From the NCBI GenBank assembly GCA_041661865.1, contig JBAZTO010000005.1, positions 1 to 64,000 of the forward strand: 64,000 nt of DNA, given 5' to 3'. Below, piece by piece: positions 57,725 through 64,000 of this stretch. The notes beneath the pieces were generated by a model. That model saw only the letters and a list, made by a program, of their open reading frames with translations. It was not told where the DNA came from and did not search any database. Origin of the DNA: JBAZTO01 sp041661865 (GTDB lineage Bacteria; Planctomycetota; Phycisphaerae; SM23-33). How positions within the stretch are numbered: the stretch's first letter is position 1; every line of letters begins with the position of its first letter. The position numbers and the translations under genes were made by a program.

Positions 57725-59947
57725 TTAGTGGCCCGCTGTGACGCTGTTGGGATCAACACGGTACTGGAGGTAACGCTCGAGGTTGGTGTACTCGTCGTTG
57801 GAATCCAGGTCGCCGTTGTTGTCGGCGGTGTTGGGATTGGTGCCGTACCAGTTCTCCCAACTGTCAGGCATGCCGTCAGCATCCGTGTCGGTCGGCGTGG
57901 TGCCGGTGGCCAACGACGGGAAGGCGGGCGTGCTGCTGATGATGCTGCCGTTACGGTTAGTCACGCTGTTGATGACACTCGTGTCACGGCTGTCACGCGC
58001 CGGAAGGGTTGCCCCGACGCCGGCCAGCACCGCCTGGTAGGCCGTGTTGGCGTCGGAGGCCGTGACGGCATAGGCCGAGTCGATCGCGAAGGCCGAGCCC
58101 ACGATCGTCCTGCCACCCTTGAAGTTGTTGTTGGTCACGGCAACGCCGTCGTGGGAAGTGTCCTTGTCGGTGTCGATATAGTTGCCGGTATGATAGACAC
58201 GGCAGGTGGCGCCGCTGGCACTGGTGTTCATTACCGTGTTGCAGTAGGAAGCGGCTCCCGTGTTGGAACCGGCGATGGCGTAGTTGCCAACCCAGTTGGT
58301 GTTGAGGTATTCCGCGCCTACGCAACCCCAGCAGCCCCAGTCCTGGGTGGTGCCCCAGTTGTACGTCACATTGTTGACGTAGTCCATCAGGAAATCATTA
58401 GCGCCATTCTGGGCGCCGGCGCGGGGCGTACGCCCAAGATGGTGCGCATAGAGGTTATGGTGCCAGCTCATCCGGACCCCGCTGGTCTGCGGGCCAATCA
58501 ATGAGCCGTAGCCGTGCGCGGCGTCGTTGATGCCTTCGCTGATGATGTTCCAGGAGGCGGTGAGATTGGTCCCCCGGGCCGAGAAGCACTCATCTTTGCC
58601 CCAGGACACCGAGCAGTGGTCGATGATCGAGTTGTAGCACGCCGTATCCAGGCTATCGTCAGTCTGGCCTGCATTGGTGCCGATACGGATACGCAGGTAT
58701 CGCATGACCAGGTCATGGATTCCGGCGCCGGGGCGGATCTTGTAGTTCTTCGTGCAGATGCCGCCGCTGTCGCTGGGGGCCGTCTGGCCGGCAATGGTGA
58801 GGTTTCCATCGCCCCAGGGGTCGATAAAGAGCGTGCTGGCGAGCGTGATGGTCCCGCCGACGTCAAAGATAATCGTCCTGTTGCTGGCGATACCGTCACG
58901 GAACGAACCGGCGCCGCTGTCGTTGGTGTTCGTCACATGGTACACGTCACCGCCACGTCCGCCGGCGGCGAAGGCGCCGAAGCCCTCGGCCCCGGGGAAG
59001 GCACGCAACATGGTGTGGTAGATGGCCACAAGCTGCGTGTTGCTGTTGCGCAGCTCGGTGGTCCAGCCCATCGGCAGATTGGTGAAGTTGCCGCTGATGG
59101 TCCCGCCACCAGTACACGAGATAATCGTGAATTCCTGGTGATTGGACGGCTCGTATCCGCCAATCAGGTTCACCACCAGCGTGCAGCCGCCGGTCAGCGT
59201 AACATTGCCCGACACGTCAACATACGTGCAGTCGCCGTTGGCGACTTCCGCCTTGAACACGCCATTGGCATTGACGGTCATGGCGCCGTTGACGTCGCAG
59301 GTGGCATCTTTGCCGACCTGTAGCGTGCCGCAAGTCGCATTCAGCCCGGTGCAGACTAGGTTCCCGCCAGTCAGGTTGTATTCGCAGGTTTTGTAGTTGG
59401 TATACCCAATCTCCACCGAACCGCTGGCATTGACATTACCGCCTGACTGGTACATGTACCCGCCGGCGTTGCGATCACCCATGATGATCGATCCAGCGGT
59501 TAGCGTCCCGCTGTTAAGGTAATAGTAACCCCTGACGCCACTGTAACTGCTTGAGCCGCCATCAGCGATATAAAGCTGATTGCCGCCAAGATTCACTGTT
59601 CCCGTTTGCACCAGCTTTCCGCTGGCGGTGGAGGTCTTGGGATCCCCCACCCTCATGAAATTGGTGACGGTCAGGGTTCCCGCAACCGTCAGGGTGGGCA
59701 TGGTCGACTGCCCGACATAAACACGATAGATACTGTTGGTCGAATAGCCGCTGGGGACCGTGCAGGCGCCCCCAGCCTTGGCAATCTCCGCGTTATCCCC
59801 GCCGGAGGGAACGTTCGCGGGGTTCCAGTTCCCCGAGACGTTCCAGTTGCCGCTGGCCACGTTCCAAGTGTGGGTATCGGCCAGGCTCGTCCCGGCGGCG
59901 AGCGCCAGGGCAGCCAGGGCCACGACAAATGTAGTTGTAGCTTTCAT
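57725..59947 (-). CDS. secreted pectate-lyase-like protein
   Basis: 740 aa. Signal peptide to about residue 23. Residues ~25-320 are a repetitive beta-helix-like region (GTLTVTNFMRVGDPKTSTASGKLVQTGTVNLGG, GNVNASGSVEIGYTNYK), similar to PEP-CTERM-neighbour surface proteins. Residues ~325-650 resemble a PL1-type pectate lyase: FPGAEGFGAFAAGGRGGDVYHVTNTNDSGAGSFRDGI and SWGKDECFSARG. A thrombospondin-3-like acidic stretch follows (TDTDADGMPDSWENWYGTNPN). No PEP-CTERM tail is present. Probably degrades pectin-like polysaccharides outside the cell. Confidence 0.82.
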   Translation of the reverse strand: MKATTTFVVALAALALAAGTSLADTHTWNVASGNWNVSGNWNPANVPSGGDNAEIAKAGGACTVPSGYSTNSIYRVYVGQSTMPTLTVAGTLTVTNFMRVGDPKTSTASGKLVQTGTVNLGGNQLYIADGGSSSYSGVRGYYYLNSGTLTAGSIIMGDRNAGGYMYQSGGNVNASGSVEIGYTNYKTCEYNLTGGNLVCTGLNATCGTLQVGKDATCDVNGAMTVNANGVFKAEVANGDCTYVDVSGNVTLTGGCTLVVNLIGGYEPSNHQEFTIISCTGGGTISGNFTNLPMGWTTELRNSNTQLVAIYHTMLRAFPGAEGFGAFAAGGRGGDVYHVTNTNDSGAGSFRDGIASNRTIIFDVGGTITLASTLFIDPWGDGNLTIAGQTAPSDSGGICTKNYKIRPGAGIHDLVMRYLRIRIGTNAGQTDDSLDTACYNSIIDHCSVSWGKDECFSARGTNLTASWNIISEGINDAAHGYGSLIGPQTSGVRMSWHHNLYAHHLGRTPRAGAQNGANDFLMDYVNNVTYNWGTTQDWGCWGCVGAEYLNTNWVGNYAIAGSNTGAASYCNTVMNTSASGATCRVYHTGNYIDTDKDTSHDGVAVTNNNFKGGRTIVGSAFAIDSAYAVTASDANTAYQAVLAGVGATLPARDSRDTSVINSVTNRNGSIISSTPAFPSLATGTTPTDTDADGMPDSWENWYGTNPNTADNNGDLDSNDEYTNLERYLQYRVDPNSVTAGH

Positions 59948-60369
59948 ATTCTCTTCTTCCTTTTGTGGGTGCAGCCTGTTGGCCGCAAAAATGATACGGC
60001 ACTTCGTTTCTTCGCAACAATCACGACAGGGTCTTCAAGAGCATTTGTCTCCTTACTCGAGCCCGCTCTCTGGCCAACATCCAGCCTCGGGCCGACTGCG
60101 CTGCCCCCCGTAGGGGAACGAACCTTCCTGGTCCATAACTGCCGTACTTTGAACTGCCTGTGATAACGACGAGTTAATCGCGGATAACCAACCGAAATGA
60201 CGTGAGGCGATTGATGGCCTCTCTCATTTACAAAACTGCGAATATCGTTGACCTGAACGGAAGATGAGGTGGACCCCATTCAGTAAGATCCACCTCATCC
60301 CTAGCGCAGCTTCATCATCGCCGTTCCGGACATCTGGAAAAGGAGACCAGTGTCCCGATTACCTCATGG
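59948..60369. other. intergenic region with stem-loop
   Basis: About 420 bases without a gene. It should hold the promoter of the pectate-lyase-like gene. An 11-bp perfect stem GATGAGGTGGA / TCCACCTCATC with a 15-base loop (60263-60299) lies 70 bases after the stop of the PEP-CTERM gene; lacking a T-run, it could still end or protect that transcript. Confidence 0.55.
60263..60299 (-). terminator. stem-loop after the 616-aa PEP-CTERM gene
   Basis: Perfect 11-bp stem described for the surrounding region; no U-run, so only a tentative terminator. Confidence 0.45.
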
Positions 60370-62220
60370 TCACTTCGACCCACGACGACGAATCAGCGCC
60401 AAACCGCCCAGACCCAGCAGAGTCATAGTCGCCGGCTCGGGAACCTGCATGTCCGGAGCGGGAGCGGCCGACTGGCCGTTCCAGCCCCAGTTGCCGGCCA
60501 GCAGCGACAGGTCGCCGGTGCCGACCACGCCGTCACCGTTGAAGTCGCCGTTGGTCCAGGTCTTGCCGCTCTGGCCCCAACTGCCGGCCAGCAGGGACAA
60601 GTCGCCGGTGGAAACCAGGCCGTCACGGTTGGCATCACCCTTGCGGGCATAAATATTGGTCTTCACCATGTAATTGGCCGTGGGGCCGCTGCCGCCCGGC
60701 CAATAGATGCTGCCGTTCCAGGCCAGCGCCGTCACGTTGGGGTCGATCAGCCCATTGGCGTCAGCGAACGCATAGTTGCTGGCGTTGACCGTCAGGTTGC
60801 TCGTGAAATTGGTGAAGTTGCCGCTGCTGCCGCTCCCGTTGAAGTTGGTAATGACCGCAAAGTCCTTGTTCGCATAGGGGACGTAGGAACTCGACAGCAT
60901 CTGCACGTCGAGCGTTCTGCTGGCTAGGCCCGTAAGATCAAGGTCTGAACCGCTTATGTCGATGTTCGAGTAATCGGTGGCGCTGCCGATTTCGACACCG
61001 ACCTTGACCGTGCCGGAGGTGTCGCTGTTGGCACTGGTCTCCAACCCGAAGATCTTCACCGTGGCATCCTTGCCGACATTCAAGGTGGCCTGGATCGGGT
61101 AAGCGCCAACGCCCAGGAAGACTCGCTTCGAGGTCAGCAGCGTGCCGGTGCCGGTCACTTCAATCAGGCCCTTGGAGATGCCGGTGCCACCGGCAGTGGG
61201 GTGATCGCCGACAATTATGCCGCACCACCCTACGCTGACGTCGTGTTGGAAGGTGCCGCCGGAAATCTTCAGGGCGCCGTTGCCGTCATAGTTGAAGTTG
61301 TTCACCTGGCCAAGTATTAGCCACGGGCTGGCACTGGTGCTTGCCTGCCCCCAGACCATCGAGCCGCCGGTCACGTTGATCAAGCCCGTGGCGGTGCCGC
61401 TATAGAATCCCGGATTCCCCATCCCGGCTCCGCCGATCACCGGCGTACTGGGGCATTTGATGATGGCCTCTCCGGCGTTCATATTATAAATGCCGGTGCC
61501 GCCGTTCCTTCCAATGTAGGAAAAGCCGTTGGGCTCATACAAGCTGCCGCCGTTCTGGTTGAGGATGCCCAACCCGCCGGACATGCCGATCTCGCCTGCT
61601 TCAGCCATGCCGCTGATGAGATTGCCGCTCTGGAGATTGTATGTGCCTTTTGGAATATAGTAGCTGTTGCCGTCCGGAACGCCGGTATAGACGCCCCCAG
61701 TGAATCCCTCGCCGACGTACAGGCCGCCGTTAGTCAGTGTGACGTCGCCGTACTGGGTCACCGTTCCATCATACCGGGTTGCCACCTTCAGCTTATAACC
61801 TGCCGTCAGGCTGGCGCCACTTTGGATCACCAGGCTGCTCGCGGCCTGATACAGGATCGGGTAGTCGGTGGTACCGGGGGCATAGCCTTCGATCAGCCCG
61901 ACCCTTTCGCCGCCGACGATGGGCGAATACGCCGTGGCGGATGTTCCGGACGTAATGGTGCAGGAAGCTCCATTACGCACATACACCTGGTCGCATGCAT
62001 CAGGCGTCGCCGTCGGGAATTCCGGATGGTCGGCGCCCAGGTAGGAGTCGGTAACCTTGTTTCCGCGGGCGCCGGGAAGCACGGTGAAGTTAGCGGTGCC
62101 CCAGGTGCCGTTGGTCGTGTTGAAATCAATACTATTGGAATCAAGGGCCAGGGCCGAACCACTGCCCACGGCGATCATCGCCACACAAGCAACCAGGCAA
62201 AGCCATAATTTGATACTCAT
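60370..62220 (-). CDS. dockerin/PEP-CTERM surface protein
   Basis: 616 aa, unknown function. Signal peptide (about residues 1-26), then a long Gly/Ser/Thr/Asn-rich region of repeated strands (GASLTAGYKLKVATRYDGTVTQYGDVTLTNGGLYVG, GTLLTSKRVFLGVGAYPIQATLNVGKDATVKIFG) like an adhesin or beta-helix. The C-terminal ~90 residues carry two dockerin-like repeats (GDANRDGLVSTGDLSLLAGSWG and GDFNGDGVVGTGDLSLLAGNWG) and a PEP-CTERM tail VPEPATMTLLGLGGLALIRRRGSK. That C-terminal block is closely similar to the end of the 871-aa protein (46118-48733). ATG 62220 has AAAGGAG about eight bases upstream. Confidence 0.9.
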   Translation of the reverse strand: MSIKLWLCLVACVAMIAVGSGSALALDSNSIDFNTTNGTWGTANFTVLPGARGNKVTDSYLGADHPEFPTATPDACDQVYVRNGASCTITSGTSATAYSPIVGGERVGLIEGYAPGTTDYPILYQAASSLVIQSGASLTAGYKLKVATRYDGTVTQYGDVTLTNGGLYVGEGFTGGVYTGVPDGNSYYIPKGTYNLQSGNLISGMAEAGEIGMSGGLGILNQNGGSLYEPNGFSYIGRNGGTGIYNMNAGEAIIKCPSTPVIGGAGMGNPGFYSGTATGLINVTGGSMVWGQASTSASPWLILGQVNNFNYDGNGALKISGGTFQHDVSVGWCGIIVGDHPTAGGTGISKGLIEVTGTGTLLTSKRVFLGVGAYPIQATLNVGKDATVKIFGLETSANSDTSGTVKVGVEIGSATDYSNIDISGSDLDLTGLASRTLDVQMLSSSYVPYANKDFAVITNFNGSGSSGNFTNFTSNLTVNASNYAFADANGLIDPNVTALAWNGSIYWPGGSGPTANYMVKTNIYARKGDANRDGLVSTGDLSLLAGSWGQSGKTWTNGDFNGDGVVGTGDLSLLAGNWGWNGQSAAPAPDMQVPEPATMTLLGLGGLALIRRRGSK

Positions 62221-62976
62221 TTTTCCATCTCCTTTGATGTGTTGCAGTTGTTTCGCTCCTTTGACATGGCCGCCAAAGTCTTGCCATTGGAAAAGAACCC
62301 ATTGCGAAACAGAATGGATGCCGATTTAGGCAGGGACCAGCGACACGACCACACATCGTCTCGCCGTGGGGCTTGTGACCCCAGAATCAACACCCGCTCC
62401 GTTCGCTAGAGATCCTTTCAAATCCTCATTACCGAACAGCCAAGATCCAAAACTCAGGCGATTGTCCAGAACTCTGGGGTTTAGAATACCACACGACTGA
62501 CCCTCGTGCAACAATATTCCCGGCACTGACCGCACTTTTTTTCAATCACAAAATTCAGACAATTTAATTGATTGCACTAAAACGGACCTATCAGCCCCAT
62601 TATCGCGTCATCACGCAGTAGGTATTCTGAACAGCAATCTAATGAATACAAAACATAACATTATATAAATTAAAGTGTTGTGTACATTTACAAAAATAGT
62701 TTTCACCTATCGCTTCACAAATTCCCGGACATGACCGCACTTGTCCGCACAATTTCGTTGCTAAATACAGTGTGTGACGTTATACTGAATTCCTTAATCC
62801 TTAGGATGCCAAGATGAATGAAGAATGCGCAGGGTCCGCTGGAACGGCGGTAAGAACGAGTCCGTAAGTATTGAGGTCGGAGCCTTGAATGTTATCTTGC
62901 TTGTTGCCCAAGAGGAGTCTGGCTAAACTCCTTTCAAGGGAGAAGCCCTTGTTTGATTATGATGGCGGAGAAATAT
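62221..62976. other. AT-rich intergenic region upstream of the LacI gene
   Basis: About 750 bases without a gene. The part from 62520 to 62700 is strongly AT-rich compared with the rest of the window. A direct repeat is present: ATTCCCGGCACTGACCGCAC at about 62516 and ATTCCCGGACATGACCGCAC at about 62720. A sigma-70-like promoter for the LacI gene lies at 62758-62786. A 17-codon frame (62814-62867) follows the promoter and could be an upstream open reading frame. Confidence 0.6.
62758..62786 (+). promoter_or_regulatory. promoter of the LacI-family gene
   Basis: TTGCTA (62758-62763), 17-base spacer, TATACT (62781-62786). The gene starts at 62977, so the leader is about 180 bases. Confidence 0.55.
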
Positions 62977-64000
62977 ATGAGCGATGCACTTGAGACAAGG
63001 GCAAGGCAGCAGGAGATCGCCTCTCTATCAAAGGTGTCCCGGTCAACCGTATCCAGATGTCTTCGTGGGAAATCCGACGTTGACCTCGCGACCCGCGCCA
63101 AAGTGCTGAAAATCGCCAGCGAACTGGGCTATAGGCCCCCTGCCACGCGCGCCATGTCGGAATCCTGCATAACCCTGGGCGTGTTTATCGCCAACAAACC
63201 TCACCACGGAGACCTGAGCAGGACCTATCTACAGGGAGCCAGTCTGGCGGCCGAAAAGCTTAACGCCCTGGTCACCGTCAGCTATACCTCCCCTTGTGAA
63301 CAGGCAGTCCCCTCGGACGTTATTTTGTCCTCCCCTGCTCTTGAACCCGGCAGACTCAACGGCTCCATCCTGATCCATCATGATATTGCCGAACCTGTGG
63401 CCCGCCGCCTGGCTTCCCTGGCGCCTTGCGTGGCGATCGCTCATGAATATCCAGGGCTGGGCATCAGCCACGTTGAGGCTGATAATCTCGGCGGAATTCG
63501 CACCCTGATGGAACGGTTGCACGCGCTGGGACATACGCGGATCGGTTTTGCCGGAAGCTTCCCGTGTGATTTCCTCTGGTATCGCCGCCGTCTTGCCGCG
63601 TACCTGGAGTCCCGACTCTTCCTCGCTCTTCCGGAAGATCCCAGGTACTGCATCCGCGCCACCACAAGAACCCAGGCCGGTTACGACGAGTTGGTTTCGC
63701 AGCGGATCATCCCTCTGATCGAGGAGGGGGTCCGGGCCTGGATGTGCGTCAACGATCCAATGGCTGTTGATGTCTGCCGACGGTTGGTCGCCGCCGGCTA
63801 TCGCATTCCGCAGGACGTGTCCATCACCGGCTTTGATGGGTTGAAGTCGGTCCTGCCACAACCTCTTACCACAATACGTCTGCCGGCCAAAGCAATGGGG
63901 GCGGCGGCGGTCCAGTTGTTGGTGCAGCAGATCAGAAACACCGAGTGGGCCGCGCAAACGATGGTCGTGGGCGTGGAATGCATCGAGGGTGAGACGATCG
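62977..64000 (+). CDS. LacI-family transcriptional regulator (3' end outside the window)
   Basis: Runs off the right edge after 341 codons without a stop; the annotated region is thus incomplete by a few codons at least. Translating the plus strand gives an N-terminal LacI helix-turn-helix (QQEIASLSKVSRSTVSRCLRG, then LATRAKVLKIASELGYRPP) followed by a periplasmic-binding-like effector domain (LGHTRIGFAGSF, GVRAWMCVNDPMAVDVCRRLVAAGYRIPQDVSITGFDGL, PLTTIRLPAKAMGAAAVQLLVQQI). GGAG stands six bases before ATG 62977; an in-frame ATG at 62962 lacks such a site. It probably controls sugar-utilisation genes such as the neighbouring polysaccharide-degrading cluster or genes beyond the window. Confidence 0.88.
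   Translation, partial: MSDALETRARQQEIASLSKVSRSTVSRCLRGKSDVDLATRAKVLKIASELGYRPPATRAMSESCITLGVFIANKPHHGDLSRTYLQGASLAAEKLNALVTVSYTSPCEQAVPSDVILSSPALEPGRLNGSILIHHDIAEPVARRLASLAPCVAIAHEYPGLGISHVEADNLGGIRTLMERLHALGHTRIGFAGSFPCDFLWYRRRLAAYLESRLFLALPEDPRYCIRATTRTQAGYDELVSQRIIPLIEEGVRAWMCVNDPMAVDVCRRLVAAGYRIPQDVSITGFDGLKSVLPQPLTTIRLPAKAMGAAAVQLLVQQIRNTEWAAQTMVVGVECIEGETI

Noticed and set aside
1..64000. tRNA, rRNA, tmRNA, RNase P and SRP RNA genes
   Set aside because: T-loop and family signatures were looked for on both strands by eye and none was convincing; a dedicated search could still find a small RNA.
1..64000. CRISPR array, prophage or IS element with transposase
   Set aside because: No regularly spaced direct repeats, no transposase, integrase or phage structural gene was seen; repeats present are palindromic and not array-like.

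Overview
The window reads as chromosomal DNA of a GC-rich planctomycete, most likely of the class Phycisphaerae. The signs are PEP-CTERM sorting tails (VPEPATMTLLGLGxLALIRRR), dockerin-like repeats (GDFNGDGVVGTGDLSLLAGNWG type), prepilin-like proteins ending in a DG-H motif, a YlxP/DUF503 gene between infB and rbfA, and intergenic spaces full of palindromic repeats. A perfect parS site lies at 227-242, so this segment may be in the origin-proximal part of the chromosome.

Layout. 0.5-20 kb is one long minus-strand block: nusA, infB, ylxP, rbfA, an endonuclease III-like protein with a basic tail, hisG, a 1339-aa TPR lipoprotein, yebC, then after a repeat-filled gap a DUF4416 gene, a WecA-like transferase, a Wzy-like O-antigen ligase, serS, a small P-loop kinase and aroF. 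Several starts overlap the previous stop (ATGA). 20-21.2 kb is gene-poor. 21.2-34.4 kb holds purD, pcm, a PEBP lipoprotein, a glycogen synthase, a lower-GC pair of unknown genes, two Rrf2 regulators and a complete isc operon (iscS, iscU, iscA, hscB, hscA), then lepA. 34.7-42.7 kb has an HTH-PilB fusion, a membrane-TPR protein flanked by inverted palindromic elements, a large glycoside hydrolase and a sigma-70 factor.

43-57.5 kb is a phosphate-starvation island: phoB-phoR divergent from pstS-pstC-pstA-pstB, followed by a small unknown gene (no phoU), a prepilin-like protein and an 871-aa dockerin/PEP-CTERM protein that resembles a PstS-type binding protein. Further left lie a solitary HicB-like gene, a lipoprotein, a porin and a 33-aa membrane peptide. 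Four promoters in this island (pstS, the prepilin, the hicB-like gene, the porin) share an 11-bp-phased motif, (C/G)TTAGCGCNAT followed by CTT(A/C)A-like units. I read this as the local Pho box. It ties outer-membrane entry, surface binding and ABC import into one predicted regulon, and it is the strongest candidate here for an undescribed system.

57.7-64 kb carries a secreted pectate-lyase-like enzyme, a dockerin/PEP-CTERM surface protein and a LacI-family regulator cut by the right edge, which suggests regulated polysaccharide degradation. A second notable result is a family of bipartite palindromic repeats (four copies) whose hairpin loops are constant while the stems change in a compensated way.
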